Source: Salinarimonas rosea DSM 21201 (GTDB lineage Bacteria > Pseudomonadota > Alphaproteobacteria > Rhizobiales > Beijerinckiaceae). Taken from it: a stretch of 64,000 nucleotides of DNA. The stretch is taken from NCBI RefSeq assembly GCF_000429045.1, contig NZ_KE386842.1, forward strand, positions 62,001-126,000, in the 5' to 3' direction. Numbering within the stretch: the stretch's first letter is position 1; each line of letters opens with the position of its first letter. Of the stretch, positions 18,002 through 27,377 are shown one piece after another. The notes under the pieces were generated by a model, which saw only the letters and a list, made by a program, of their open reading frames with translations, was not told the origin of the DNA and ran no database searches. The translations under genes and the position numbers were made by a program.

Positions 18002-18565
18002 TCACTGCGGGGCCGCCGCGGGCGCCTCGCCAGCGGCCTGCGCCTCGCGGCGCGCGACCATCTCCGCCTGGACGCGGATCTGCAGGTACTCGTTGAGCTC
18101 CTGCGACCACGCCTGCATCTCCGAGATCAGCCCGTCGAGGATCGCCGGCTGCACCTCGACGTAGCGGCGCCCGGCCTCGCTGTCGAAGAAGGCGGCGATC
18201 GCGGTCAGCTCCTCCTCCGAGAGGCGCGAGGCGATGACGCGCGCGGCCCGGTTCTGCATGGCGCGACGCTGCAGCTCCATCTCGGGGCCGAGCTCGCGGA
18301 GCACCGCGCTCGCGTCCTCGAGGAGCGCGGGGTTGCGGCCGTACTGCCGCAGCAGCCCTTCCTGCATCTGCGGGATGACGGCCTCGAAGGAGCGCGCCAT
18401 GCCCGAGGAGGCGACGACCCGGCGGGCGACGGCGAGGTGGCTGTCGGAGAACTGCGCCTGGGCGGCGGGGGTCGCCTCCGTCTGCGCGCGGGCGCCGGTC
18501 GTCGCGGCGCCGGCCAGCGCGACGGCGACGGCGAGCGTGGAGGCGGCGAGAAGGGGTCTCAACAT
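18002..18565 (-). CDS. DUF2059 domain protein, exported
   Basis: 187 residues. Residues 1-28 form a signal peptide ending in ARA. The body (about 40-165) is the DUF2059 helical domain with LSEEELTAIAAFFDSEAGRRYV, its best-known stretch. Function unknown, presumably periplasmic. It sits between rpiA and gor with short gaps (36 and 37 bases). Confidence 0.9.
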   Translation of the reverse strand: MLRPLLAASTLAVAVALAGAATTGARAQTEATPAAQAQFSDSHLAVARRVVASSGMARSFEAVIPQMQEGLLRQYGRNPALLEDASAVLRELGPEMELQRRAMQNRAARVIASRLSEEELTAIAAFFDSEAGRRYVEVQPAILDGLISEMQAWSQELNEYLQIRVQAEMVARREAQAAGEAPAAAPQ

Positions 18566-18601
18566 GGTGCGGATGGCTCCGGATTGTCGGGATTGTCGGT
18601 G

Positions 18602-19300
18602 TCAGAGGTCGCCCAGGGTGACGAGGCCGTCCTCGGTGGCGATCACGGCCCCCGTGGCGAGCCCCAGGAAGAGGCCGTGCTCGACGACGCCGGGAACGGT
18701 GGCGAGCGCCGCCGCGAGCGCGTCCGGCGCGTCGATTCGGCCCAGACGCGCGTCGAGGATGAAATGGCCGCCGTCGGTGAGGTAGGGCGTATTGTCCGTG
18801 GCGTTTCTGAGGCCGAGCGTGCCGGCCGCGCCGGCCGCGGCGATCGCCCGCTCCACCGCCCGGCGGGTCGCGCCGAGCCCGAAGGGCACGACCTCGATGG
18901 GCAGCGGGAAGGCGCCGAGCGTGGCCACGCGCTTCGACGCGTCGGCGATCACCACCATGCGGCGCGAGGCCGCGGCGACGATCTTCTCGCGCAGCAGCGC
19001 CCCGCCCCCGCCCTTGACGAGGTTGAGCGCGTCGTCGAGCTCGTCCGCCCCGTCGACCGTGAGGTCGAGCTCGGGGAACTCGTCGAGGGTCGCGAGGCGG
19101 ATGCCCTCGGCCTCGGCCTGCGCCCGCGTCGCCTCGGACGTCGGCACGCCCACGACGTCGAGGCCGCCGCGCACCTTCTCGCCGAGCAGGGCGACGAAGT
19201 GCTTGGCGGTCGAGCCGGTGCCGAGCCCCAGCCTCATGCCGGGCTCGACGAGGGCGAGCGCACGCGCGGCCGCGTCCCGCTTGAGGGCGTCGGCGCTCAT
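18602..19300 (-). CDS. rpiA: ribose-5-phosphate isomerase A
   Basis: 232 residues, interconverts ribose 5-phosphate and ribulose 5-phosphate. Motifs: [15 protein letters not shown] (about 25-40), DGADELDD (about 84-91), and [11 protein letters not shown] (about 95-105) with the catalytic Glu-Lys region. Length matches the family. Start at 19300 begins [11 protein letters not shown]; longer upstream frames are not conserved. First gene of the rpiA-DUF2059-gor run. Confidence 0.95.
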   Translation of the reverse strand: MSADALKRDAAARALALVEPGMRLGLGTGSTAKHFVALLGEKVRGGLDVVGVPTSEATRAQAEAEGIRLATLDEFPELDLTVDGADELDDALNLVKGGGGALLREKIVAAASRRMVVIADASKRVATLGAFPLPIEVVPFGLGATRRAVERAIAAAGAAGTLGLRNATDNTPYLTDGGHFILDARLGRIDAPDALAAALATVPGVVEHGLFLGLATGAVIATEDGLVTLGDL

Positions 19301-19508
19301 GACGGCGCTCCGGTGGTCGCACGTAGGCTCGAGGGCATGGTGGCTGGCATCCCGGTCTCGTCGGATGCCGGTCCTTAACATGCGTGGGGGACGCGGGGAA
19401 AGCGCCCGTGCGCGCCGTCGTCCGGCGCCGCGTCCGGCCGCCCCCGTCCGCACCCCCTTTTCCGCCGCCCGCGCGCGGGCTAGACCGGGCGCGACACGGA
19501 GGATTTCC

Positions 19509-20294
19509 ATGCAGCTTTCAGACGTCTCCGCCGCCATCGTCACCGGCGGCGCTTCCGGCCTCGGAGAGGCCACGGCGCGCCGGCTCGCGCAGGCCGGCGT
19601 CAAGGTCGCGCTGTTCGACCGCGACACCGCCCGCGGCGAGGCGGTCGCCGCCGACATCGGCGGCCTCTTCTGCGCCGTCGACGTCACCGACGAGGCGACG
19701 ATCGACGCCGGCCTCGAGAAGGCCCGCGCGGCGCACGGCGTCGAGCGCCTGCTCGTCAACTGCGCCGGCGTCGCGCCGGGCAAGCGCACCGTCGCCAAGA
19801 AGCGCGACACCGGCGCGCTCGTCGCCCACGACGTCGAGACCTTCGCCCGCACCGTGCAGATCAACCTCGTCGGCACCTTCGCCATGATCGCCAAGTGCGC
19901 GACGGCCATGGCCGGGCTCGATCCCGTCACCGCCGACGGCGGGCGCGGCGTCGTGGTGTCGACGGCATCCGTCGCGGCGCAGGACGGGCAGATCGGGCAG
20001 GCGGCCTACGCGGCCTCGAAGGCCGGCGTCGTCGGCCTCACCCTGCCGGTCGCGCGCGACCTCGCCGGCGTGGGCATCCGCGTCGTGACGATCCTGCCGG
20101 GCCTGTTCGAGACGCCGATGTTCGCCTCCGTCCCGGAGGACATCCGCAAGGCGCTGGAAGCGGGCGTGCCCTTCCCCTCGCGCCTGGGCAAGCCGTCGGA
20201 ATACGCCGCGCTCGTCACGGCGATCGTCGAGAACGACATGCTCAACGGCGAGACGATCCGCCTGGACGGCGCGCTGCGCATGCAGCCGAAGTGA
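19509..20294 (+). CDS. SDR family oxidoreductase (3-hydroxyacyl-CoA dehydrogenase type 2-like)
   Basis: 261 residues. Cofactor motif [10 protein letters not shown] (about 12-21), NCAGV (about 83-87), catalytic Ser in VVSTASVA, and YAASK with Tyr-x-x-x-Lys. The long [24 protein letters not shown] segment and the C-terminus ([15 protein letters not shown]) match the HSD17B10/FabG-like short chain 3-hydroxyacyl-CoA dehydrogenases. Substrate unproven. CGGAGG ribosome site 9 bases upstream of the ATG. Confidence 0.9.
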   Translation: MQLSDVSAAIVTGGASGLGEATARRLAQAGVKVALFDRDTARGEAVAADIGGLFCAVDVTDEATIDAGLEKARAAHGVERLLVNCAGVAPGKRTVAKKRDTGALVAHDVETFARTVQINLVGTFAMIAKCATAMAGLDPVTADGGRGVVVSTASVAAQDGQIGQAAYAASKAGVVGLTLPVARDLAGVGIRVVTILPGLFETPMFASVPEDIRKALEAGVPFPSRLGKPSEYAALVTAIVENDMLNGETIRLDGALRMQPK

Positions 20295-20688
20295 CGGAGG
20301 TCGGGTGACGGACGTCGCGGCCGAGCCGGCAGCGGCGAAGAATGCGCAGCACTCCCGAGAAGCAGGCCGCCGCCCTTCTCCCTCCCCTCGTGGCCCCCGA
20401 TGAGGGAGGAGCGGGTCCCACCCCGTCGGGGCGGGGACGGCGAGCGCAGCGAGCCAGGGGCGGGGTCCCCCCGGCTCGACGCGTCCGATTACGGCTCCGC
20501 CGAAGCGCGCCCGTCGGCGCACCCCCTCCGTCTCGTCGCCTTCGGCGCCGATCCATCTCGCCCGATGGGGGAGGAGCGAGCCGGGGGCAGGGTCGCGTGC
20601 CGAGCGGCGGCTTGATCTCGCTCAACGCGCGGATCGCACGGCGGCGCCATGGTGCCGCCGCATCGGCATTCGTCCCGCGAGGCTCCTC
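20295..20688. repeat. intergenic region with related palindromic repeat segments
   Basis: About 394 bases without a gene. CTCCCTC (20378-20384) pairs with GAGGGAG (20402-20408). Two similar segments, GATGAGGGAGGAGCGGGTCC (20399-20418) and GATGGGGGAGGAGCGAGCC (20564-20582), lie in the same direction. The style matches dispersed intergenic repeats of Rhizobiales-type genomes; a related hairpin occurs at 48603-48622. Confidence 0.5.
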
Positions 20689-20913
20689 ATGCTCAAGCTC
20701 GCCGTCCTGATCTTCATCCTCACCGCCCCGACCTTCGCGGGCACGCTCGTCATCGGCGTTCTCACCGCGGACATGGGCCTCGACAGCGCCATGCCGATCG
20801 TCGTCGCCGCGGCGCTCGGCGTCCTCGCCGCGGTGCCGGCGAGCTGGCTGATCACGCGCGCCATCCTCGGCAACCAGAAGCCGGGCGGCGATCCCGAGCA
20901 CCGCCGCGCCTGA
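20689..20913 (+). CDS. small two-helix membrane protein
   Basis: 74 residues with two hydrophobic segments (about 3-28 and 35-60) and a short polar tail. The [21 protein letters not shown] start resembles small alphaproteobacterial proteins that databases often mislabel CTP synthetase. Function unknown. The ATG at 20689 follows GCGAGG. Confidence 0.75.
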   Translation: MLKLAVLIFILTAPTFAGTLVIGVLTADMGLDSAMPIVVAAALGVLAAVPASWLITRAILGNQKPGGDPEHRRA

Positions 20914-20938
20914 GCGCGCACCGTCGGGTCGCGCGCCG

Positions 20939-22168
20939 TCAGATGACGTTGCGCTCGACGTCGCGCCGGCCGTCCGCCACGCGCGCGAAGCCGAGATCGG
21001 AGAGGTCGAGGGTCGCATAGCGGCCCTCGACGATCCATTCGGCGAGCCCGCGCCCCACCGCCGGGGCCTGCTGCAGGCCGTGGCCGGAGAAGCCGTTGCA
21101 GACGAGGACGTTGTCCGGGCCGAACGGCGCCACGGGGCCGATCAGCGCGTTCGAGTCGAGCGCGCACATGTCGTAGGGGCCGGCCCAGGCGGCGCCGGGG
21201 CGGATCGCCTCGAAGGCGGGCACCCGCGCGGCGAGCGCGGGCCAGATCCGCTCCTCGAAATACGACCAGTCGACCGCCTGCGACGCCGGATCGTCGTCGC
21301 GCCAGGCGAGCCGCTCGTCCTCCTCCGGCCTCGGCGAGACGCCGCAGATGAACCGGCGGCCCTCCGCGCTCTCGCCCTCCGGGCGCACGTAGACGCCCGA
21401 GGTGTCGATCAGGAGCGGGCAGTTCGGCACGTCGCCGCGGCACGAGAAGCCGAAGACGTAGCGCGGGCGCGCGAACACCGGCAGGTCGAAGCCCGCCATC
21501 GCCGCCACCGCACGCCCGCCGGCGCCCGCGCAGTCGACGAGGGTGCCGCAGGCGATCCGCGCCCCGTCGGCCAGGACCGCGTGCGTGATGCGCGAGCCCT
21601 CGCGCACGAGGTCGACCACCTCGCCGGCGACATAGTCGGCGCCGAGCGCCTTCGCCTTGCGCCGGAACGCCTGGAGCAGGCCCCAGCCGTCGAACCAGCC
21701 CTCGCCCGAGAGCCCGAGCGAGCCGAGCACCACGTCCTCTCCCGGGTTCAGCCAGGGGAAGCGGGCGACGAGGGCGGCGGGGTCGAGGAGCGCCACGTCC
21801 GCGCCCTCGGCACGCTGGAGCGCGTGCGCCGCGCGCATGCCGTCCTCCTGGGCGGCGTTGGCGAGGTAGAGATAGCCGCCCTCCGTCAGCCCGATCTCCG
21901 GCGCCTCGCCGTCGACCGCGAGATGGTCGCCGATCGCCCGCAGGAAGCGGATGCCGTGGAGCGAGATGCGCACGTTCACCCCGCTCGTGAACTGGCTGCG
22001 GATCGAGGCTGCCGACAAGGCCGAGGCCGAGCGGGCGTAGGTCGAATCCTTCTCGACCACGACGACGCGGCCCGCGAAGCCGGGATGGGCGAGGAGATGG
22101 TAGGCGAGGGAGGAGCCCATGGCGGCTCCCCCGACGATGAGGACGTCTGCGGTCTGCGGGCTCGGCAC
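20939..22168 (-). CDS. FAD-dependent oxidoreductase (DadA/glycine oxidase-like)
   Basis: About 409 residues. FAD-binding [17 protein letters not shown] lies at the N-terminus, and the C-terminus has [27 protein letters not shown], typical of DAO-family amino-acid or sarcosine oxidases. The Cys-rich stretch [13 protein letters not shown] is unusual for the family. Start set at GTG 22168, close to the FAD motif; a GTG at 22210 adds 14 residues but lacks a ribosome site. Divergent from UPF0262. Substrate unknown. Confidence 0.85.
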   Translation of the reverse strand: MPSPQTADVLIVGGAAMGSSLAYHLLAHPGFAGRVVVVEKDSTYARSASALSAASIRSQFTSGVNVRISLHGIRFLRAIGDHLAVDGEAPEIGLTEGGYLYLANAAQEDGMRAAHALQRAEGADVALLDPAALVARFPWLNPGEDVVLGSLGLSGEGWFDGWGLLQAFRRKAKALGADYVAGEVVDLVREGSRITHAVLADGARIACGTLVDCAGAGGRAVAAMAGFDLPVFARPRYVFGFSCRGDVPNCPLLIDTSGVYVRPEGESAEGRRFICGVSPRPEEDERLAWRDDDPASQAVDWSYFEERIWPALAARVPAFEAIRPGAAWAGPYDMCALDSNALIGPVAPFGPDNVLVCNGFSGHGLQQAPAVGRGLAEWIVEGRYATLDLSDLGFARVADGRRDVERNVI

Positions 22169-22330
22169 GGCTCTCGGTCCTGTCCTGGTGTCCGGGCGGG
22201 ACGGGAGCACGGAACGCCGCGCCCGCCAAGGCGCGAAAATCCGCGCTCCCCATGGACCTTCCAGCGCGGGCCTTTCGCGGGGCGCGCCGGCGCGCTAGGG
22301 TCGCGGCGCGCGGTGCGGGACGGAGCGACC

Positions 22331-22810
22331 ATGGCCGACAGCAAGGGAAAGGGGCTCGTGCGCGTCGTGCTCGACGAGGCCTCGATCGGTCGCGGCAACC
22401 CCGATCAGGAGCACGAGCGCGCGGTGGCGATCTGGGACATCGTCGAGGCGAACCATTTCGCCGTGCCCGGGCGCGACGACGGCCCCTACGCGCTCAAGCT
22501 CGGGCTCGTCGAGAGCAAGCTCGCGTTCGAGATCCAGACGCAGGACGGCACGCCGGTGATGACGCACCTCCTCTCGCTCACGCCGTTCCGGCGCGTGATC
22601 CGCGACTATCGCACCGTGTGCGAGAGCTACTACGCCGCGATCCGCACCGCCTCCCCGCAGAAGATCGAGGCGATCGACATGGGCCGCCGGGGGCTGCACA
22701 ACGAGGCGGCGGAGCTGCTGGTGGAGCGGCTCGCCGGCAAGGTCGACATCGACTTCGACACGGCGCGGCGCATCTTCACGCTGATCTTCGCGCTGCACTG
22801 GAAGGGCTGA
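22331..22810 (+). CDS. UPF0262 family protein
   Basis: 159 residues. [30 protein letters not shown] near the N-terminus and [19 protein letters not shown] near residue 115 are UPF0262 signatures. This small alphaproteobacterial family has no known function. In many genomes it lies with hisD and an LMW phosphatase; only the phosphatase is here, starting 4 bases after its stop. Confidence 0.9.
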   Translation: MADSKGKGLVRVVLDEASIGRGNPDQEHERAVAIWDIVEANHFAVPGRDDGPYALKLGLVESKLAFEIQTQDGTPVMTHLLSLTPFRRVIRDYRTVCESYYAAIRTASPQKIEAIDMGRRGLHNEAAELLVERLAGKVDIDFDTARRIFTLIFALHWKG

Positions 22811-22814
22811 GCCC

Positions 22815-23258
22815 GTGGCGTCGGCGGACGAGCGCGTCCATTCCGTGCTGTTCGTGTGCAACTTCAACGCTGTGCGCTCGCCGATGGCGGAGGGGCTGGC
22901 GCGCCACTTCTTCGGCCGCTCGACCTACGTCCAGTCCGCGGGCGTGCGCAAGGAGGAGGCGCCCGACCCGTTCATGATCGCGGCCATGGACGAGCTCGGC
23001 ATCGACGAGTCCCGCCACCGCTGCCGCACGCTGGACGAGCTGGAGGAGTACGAGGGGCTGAGCTTCGACCTCGTCGTCAGCCTCACCCCGGAGGCCCACC
23101 ACGCGGCACTGGAGCTGACCCGCTACCTCGCCGCCGACGTGGAGTACTGGCCCACCCCCGACCCCACCCTCGAGACCGGCACCCGCGAGCAGCGGATGGA
23201 CGCCTACCGCGCGACGCGGGACTGGCTGATGGAGCGGGTGAAGGCGCGGCTGAAGTGA
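22815..23258 (+). CDS. low-molecular-weight protein tyrosine phosphatase family protein
   Basis: 147 residues. P-loop CNFNAVRS (Cys15, C-x5-R-S) near the N-terminus and the Asp of PTPDPT near residue 115 as general acid, so catalysis is probably intact. Arsenate reductases share the fold. GTG start 4 bases after UPF0262, so the two are probably translated together. Convergent with the hepT-like gene only 14 bases away. Confidence 0.9.
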   Translation: MASADERVHSVLFVCNFNAVRSPMAEGLARHFFGRSTYVQSAGVRKEEAPDPFMIAAMDELGIDESRHRCRTLDELEEYEGLSFDLVVSLTPEAHHAALELTRYLAADVEYWPTPDPTLETGTREQRMDAYRATRDWLMERVKARLK

Positions 23259-23272
23259 GATGGGGCGAGGTC

Positions 23273-23635
23273 CTACTCGCTCGAGCCGCTAAGATCTCTT
23301 CTCCGCTCGATGCTTCTGAGTGCCACGGCCAGCTTCGGCAGGTCGACGGTCGCCACGTTCCAGATGATCCTGCGCGAGATGCGATGATACTCGTGGCGCA
23401 GGACGTTTCCGATGGAATGAACCGCCCGCCAAGGAATGTCGGCGTGCTGCGCCTTCTCCGAGTCGGGTAGATGGCGTGATGCTTCGGAGACAATCTCCAG
23501 TCCGCGCTCTATGGCACGAGCGAGGACCCAATCGGCTTCCAGATCAGCGAGGGACTTCCCACGGCACGCTTCGTCGATGTGATCGATCGCTTCGAGCATC
23601 TCGTCGAGGACGATATCGATCGGCCGGCTCGTCAA
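23273..23635 (-). CDS. HepT-like (DUF86) toxin
   Basis: 120 residues, HEPN-domain DUF86 protein. HEPN ribonuclease toxins usually carry R-x4-6-H-x-Y; here the site reads VLRHEYHRIS, keeping H-x-Y but with Arg directly before the His. It overlaps the upstream nucleotidyltransferase gene by four bases (ATGA), the standard MntA-HepT arrangement where the nucleotidyltransferase silences the toxin by modifying this Tyr. Activity is inferred from family. Confidence 0.85.
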   Translation of the reverse strand: MTSRPIDIVLDEMLEAIDHIDEACRGKSLADLEADWVLARAIERGLEIVSEASRHLPDSEKAQHADIPWRAVHSIGNVLRHEYHRISRRIIWNVATVDLPKLAVALRSIERRRDLSGSSE

Positions 23636-23928
23636 AACACCTGCACCGCGTTCCGCTCGATCTCCCCGCGCAGCCTCGGGTGCAGGCTGTCGCGGGTGGT
23701 GACGTCCACTGGTCGCTGCAGCGCCTCCTCGAGGTAGAGCTTGATGCCCACGAGGTCGAAGAGCGAGAAGCGGCTGTCGTGATCGTAGTCGAGGAAGAGG
23801 TCGATGTCGCTGTCGGGCCGGGCGTCGCCGCGCGCGACCGAGCCGAACAGCCAGAGCGCGGACGCGCCTCGCGCCTTCACGGCGTCGGCGTGGCGCGACA
23901 GGTCGGCGATGATCGTGTCCCGCTCCAT
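23632..23928 (-). CDS. MntA-like nucleotidyltransferase antitoxin
   Basis: 98 residues, minimal nucleotidyltransferase. Motif LFGSVARGDARPDSDIDLFLDYD has GS-x10-D-x-D plus a third acidic residue in VDVTT, so it looks catalytically intact. Pairs with the downstream HepT-like toxin (four-base overlap). Together they form a type VII-style toxin-antitoxin module. The Arg/Asp-rich composition is not unlike its neighbours. Confidence 0.87.
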   Translation of the reverse strand: MERDTIIADLSRHADAVKARGASALWLFGSVARGDARPDSDIDLFLDYDHDSRFSLFDLVGIKLYLEEALQRPVDVTTRDSLHPRLRGEIERNAVQVF

Positions 23929-23973
23929 GCGGGCATCATGCCGAAGGACGGGCCGGAAAGGAAGTGTCGCGCC

Positions 23974-24309
23974 TCACAGCCCCGCGAGCCGCGCCAGCGA
24001 CACCGCCGCGAGCCCCGCCGCGACGCCCGCGAGCTCGAAACGCACGAGCGCCATCGTCGCGATCGCGGCGGCGAGCCCCAGCACCGCGGGCGCGCCGGAC
24101 TGGGCGGCGATCGGCAGGATCGTGGCGACGACGATCGAGCCCGGCAGGGCCCTGAGCGCCCGGTCGATGCGCGGCGTGATGCGCATGCGGCTCATGAACA
24201 GGATGCCCGACGCCCGGCACAGGTAGGTCGCCCCGGCCATCAGCGCGACGGCGAGGTAGTCCGCCGCCGGGTGGGCGAGGAACGCCGAGGCGAGCGCACC
24301 CTCAGCCAT
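23974..24309 (-). CDS. azlD: AzlD family branched-chain amino acid exporter subunit
   Basis: 111 residues with about four hydrophobic segments; YLAVALMAGATYLCRASGI and RALRALPGSIVVATILP are the AzlD signatures. Small partner of AzlC in export of branched-chain amino acids. It overlaps the azlC stop by 8 bases, so both subunits are translationally coupled. Confidence 0.9.
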   Translation of the reverse strand: MAEGALASAFLAHPAADYLAVALMAGATYLCRASGILFMSRMRITPRIDRALRALPGSIVVATILPIAAQSGAPAVLGLAAAIATMALVRFELAGVAAGLAAVSLARLAGL

Positions 24310-25021
24310 CGCGCAGCGCTCCCGCCAGCGCGCCGGCGAGCGCGCCGACGATGATGAAGGCGTAGCCGTCGACGAGCGCGCTCGTCGCGAGCGCCACCGC
24401 GCCCGCGACGATCCAGGGGATGGCCGGGGAGAGGCCCTTCCACAGTGGCACGAGCATCACCGCGAAGAAGATCGGCATGACGAGGTCGAGCCCGAAGGCG
24501 TCGGGCCGGGTCACCAGCGCGCCGGCGAGGAAGCCGGGGACGGTGGCCAGCACCCACAGGACCCACAGCATCGCGCCCGCGCCGAGGATCACACCGAGAT
24601 CGCGCCCGCCCTCGCCGTGGTAGCGCGTGGCGACGAGCCAGTTGGCGTCGACGAGGACGAAGAAGTTGAGGAGCCGGATGCCGCGGGGCATCGCCTTCAC
24701 GTGCGGCGCGATCGCCGCGCCCATCAGCACCATGCGCCCGTTGATCGTGGCGGTGACCGCCACGAGGTAGGCGAGCGTCGGCCAGGTCCAGACCTCCCGC
24801 CACAGCTCCAGCGCCACCATCTGCGAGGCGCCGGCGAAGACGAAGGCGGAGAGCGAGAGCGTCAGCCAGACGTCGAAGCCCTTCTGCGCCGCCGCCGCCC
24901 CGAAGGCCGTGCCGAAGACGATCACGCCCGGCACCAGCGGCAGGGTGAGCCGCATGCCGGTTCGGGCGCCCGCCAGGGTGAGGGGCGGCGGGCCGGCGTC
25001 CTGCGGGCTGGGGTCGGGCAT
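24302..25021 (-). CDS. azlC: AzlC family branched-chain amino acid exporter subunit
   Basis: 239 residues, polytopic inner-membrane protein. GVIVFGTAFGAAAAQKGFDVW, FAGASQMVALELW and NGRMVLMGAAIAPHVK are AzlC family stretches. Works with AzlD. The first 15 residues are Pro/Asp-rich and precede the family start; ATG at 25021. No regulator lies next to the pair. Confidence 0.92.
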   Translation of the reverse strand: MPDPSPQDAGPPPLTLAGARTGMRLTLPLVPGVIVFGTAFGAAAAQKGFDVWLTLSLSAFVFAGASQMVALELWREVWTWPTLAYLVAVTATINGRMVLMGAAIAPHVKAMPRGIRLLNFFVLVDANWLVATRYHGEGGRDLGVILGAGAMLWVLWVLATVPGFLAGALVTRPDAFGLDLVMPIFFAVMLVPLWKGLSPAIPWIVAGAVALATSALVDGYAFIIVGALAGALAGALRDG

Positions 25022-25238
25022 GGGCCTCGGGTCTCGGGTGCGATGGCGGTGATCGTCGCTTTCGTCATCGCTCTAGGCCGAGGACCGGGCGCGGACAATC
25101 GCACCGGATGCGCACCGGGCATGCGCGCCGGCCCGCGCCGACGAGGGACGAGCCCGGCGTCGCGTCCGCCGGACCGAACGGCCCCACCGCCCGCACTTCG
25201 CGCGGACTCCTCCCCTCCGGGAGGGCGACGACGCCGCC

Positions 25239-25261
25239 CGCGGGCTCAAGTCGAGCCCGCG
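25239..25261 (-). terminator. galU terminator hairpin
   Basis: CGCGGGCTC (25239-25247) and GAGCCCGCG (25253-25261) form a perfect 9-base stem with loop AAGTC, starting 5 bases after the galU stop. No T-run. The remainder of 25022-25238 shows no gene. Confidence 0.6.
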
Positions 25262-25265
25262 CGCG

Positions 25266-26126
25266 TCACCCCGTCAGCCGCGCGATCTCCCGGCGCAGCG
25301 CCGGCGCGAGCTCCGGGTCCTCGAGACCGTAGGCGAGGTTCGCCACGAGGAAGCCGATCTTCGAGCCGGTATCGTGGGTGGTGCCGTCGTAGCGCATGCC
25401 GTGGAAGTCCTGGGTGCCCATCAGCGTCTTCATCGCGTCGGTGAGCTGGATCTCGCCGCCGGCGCCGGGCTCCTGGCGCTCGAGCACGTCGAAGATCTCC
25501 GGCTGGAGGATGTAGCGGCCCGAGATCATCAGGTTGGAGGGCGCGTCCTCCACCTTCGGCTTCTCGACCATGCCGGAGATGCGGAAGGTGCGGCCGTGGT
25601 CCTCCGCCACCGAGAGAATGCCGTATTTCGAGGTCTCCTCCATCGGCACCTCCTCGGCGGCGATGATGTTGCCGCCGTGGCGCTCGTAGGCCTCGAGCAT
25701 CTGCGTCATGCAGCCCTTCGACAGCATGTCGGGCAGGATCACCGCGAACGGCTCGTCGCCGACGATCTCGCGGGCGCACCAGACGGCGTGGCCGAGCCCG
25801 AGCGGCGCCTGCTGGCGGGTGAAGCTCGTGGCGCCCGCCTTCGGCAGATCCGCCTTCAGCCCGTCCAGCGCGGGCTTCTTGCCGCGCGCCTCGAGCGTCG
25901 CCTCGAGCTCGTAGGAGATGTCGAAATGGTCCTCGATCGCCGCCTTGTTGCGGCCGGTGACGAAGACGAAGTGCTCGATCCCCGCCGCCTTCGCCTCGTC
26001 CACCACGTGCTGGACCACCGGCCGGTCCACCACCGTCAGCATCTCCTTGGGTACCGCCTTGGTGGCGGGCAGGAAACGGGTGCCGAGCCCGGCGACGGGA
26101 AGGACTGCCTTGCGGATGCGCTTCAT
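25266..26126 (-). CDS. galU: UTP-glucose-1-phosphate uridylyltransferase
   Basis: 286 residues, makes UDP-glucose for envelope polysaccharides. Nucleotide site VLPVAGLGTRFLPATKAVPKEML (about 8-30) and catalytic Asp region ILPDMLSKG; KPKVEDAPSNL and GGEIQLTDAM complete the signature. Divergent from galE, whose enzyme uses its product, across a 162-base spacer that must hold both promoters. Confidence 0.96.
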   Translation of the reverse strand: MKRIRKAVLPVAGLGTRFLPATKAVPKEMLTVVDRPVVQHVVDEAKAAGIEHFVFVTGRNKAAIEDHFDISYELEATLEARGKKPALDGLKADLPKAGATSFTRQQAPLGLGHAVWCAREIVGDEPFAVILPDMLSKGCMTQMLEAYERHGGNIIAAEEVPMEETSKYGILSVAEDHGRTFRISGMVEKPKVEDAPSNLMISGRYILQPEIFDVLERQEPGAGGEIQLTDAMKTLMGTQDFHGMRYDGTTHDTGSKIGFLVANLAYGLEDPELAPALRREIARLTG

Positions 26127-26288
26127 GACGTTGGTCCTCGCTGGTCTTTCGCGGCCGCCGGTTCCGCCGGCTGGCCGCGCCCGGTCGGCTTAACGGCTCC
26201 TCGAGCTGTCGCGTTGCATGGTCTCCCGACCCGGGCTTTGCGGCACCATGCCAGAGGCCCGCGCGTGGCGTAAAGGCGGGAGCGGATC

Positions 26289-27293
26289 ATGACGGTGCTG
26301 GTGACGGGCGGTGCGGGCTACATCGGGGCGCATGCGGTTCTCGCGCTCGCGGACGCAGGCGAGGACGTCGTCGTCCTCGACGATCTCTCAACAGGCGTCG
26401 CGGAGGCCGTGCCAGACGGCGTCCGCCTCGTCGTCGGGGACGTCGCCAACGCCGCGCTGGTGACGCGCATCGTGGCCGAGCACGGCATCCGCGAGATCAT
26501 GCACTTCGCCGCGAAGATCGTGGTGCCGGACTCCGTCGCCGACCCGCTCGGCTACTACGAGGCCAACACGGTGAAGACGCGCGCCCTCCTCGCGGTGGCG
26601 GTCGCCGCCGGCGTCGAGCGGCTCGTCTTCTCGTCCACCGCCGCCGTCTACGGCGAGCCCGACCTGCCGCTGATCGGCGAGGAGTGCGCGCCCGCGCCGA
26701 TCAACCCGTACGGCCGCTCGAAGCTGATGAGCGAGTGGATGATCCGCGACACCGCCGCCGCTCACGGCCTCGACTACGCGGTGCTGCGCTACTTCAACGT
26801 CGCGGGCGCCGATCCGCGCGGGCGCGCCGGCCAGTCGTCGCGCAGCGCCACGCACCTGATCAAGGTCGCGGCGCAGGCGGCGCTCGGCGCCCGGGCCGGA
26901 CTCTCTGTCTTCGGCACCGACTACCCGACGCCGGACGGCACCTGCCTGCGCGACTATGTCCAGGTGAGCGATCTCGCCGACGCCCACCTCGCGGCGCTGC
27001 GGCACCTGCGCGCGCAGGGCGGGCGGCTCACCCTCAATTGCGGCTACGGGACCGGCGCCTCCGTGCACGAGGTGGTCGAGACGATGCGCCGGATCTCCGG
27101 CCTCGCCTTCCCCGTGACCGAGGCGCCGCGCCGCCCCGGCGACCCCGCCGCGCTCGTCGCCGACGCGACGCGCATCCGCGAGGTGCTGGGCTGGGAGCCG
27201 CGCTACGCCGATCTCGACACGATCGTCGCCCAGGCGCTCGCCTGGGAGCGGCGGCTCGGCAACGGCGGGGAGCGGGTGCGCGCCGCGGGGTGA
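26289..27293 (+). CDS. galE: UDP-glucose 4-epimerase
   Basis: 334 residues, extended SDR. NAD site GGAGYIGAHAVLAL at the N-terminus, catalytic Ser in SSTAAVYG, YGRSK with Tyr-x-x-x-Lys, and RYFNVAGADP. Interconverts UDP-glucose and UDP-galactose. Divergent from galU. Ribosome site GGGAGCGG upstream. Convergence with LPS or capsule genes is not seen in the window. Confidence 0.95.
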   Translation: MTVLVTGGAGYIGAHAVLALADAGEDVVVLDDLSTGVAEAVPDGVRLVVGDVANAALVTRIVAEHGIREIMHFAAKIVVPDSVADPLGYYEANTVKTRALLAVAVAAGVERLVFSSTAAVYGEPDLPLIGEECAPAPINPYGRSKLMSEWMIRDTAAAHGLDYAVLRYFNVAGADPRGRAGQSSRSATHLIKVAAQAALGARAGLSVFGTDYPTPDGTCLRDYVQVSDLADAHLAALRHLRAQGGRLTLNCGYGTGASVHEVVETMRRISGLAFPVTEAPRRPGDPAALVADATRIREVLGWEPRYADLDTIVAQALAWERRLGNGGERVRAAG

Positions 27294-27377
27294 GCGCCGC
27301 GGCTTAATCCCATCTTCACCATACTCTGGTGGCATCCGGCGCAACGCGTTAGTCTCGGTTCCCGAAAGCGATCGCCC

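Noticed and set aside
20342-20710. Frames in the intergenic repeat area
   Set aside because: Translation is Arg/Ala/Ser-rich low complexity and coincides with palindromic repeats.
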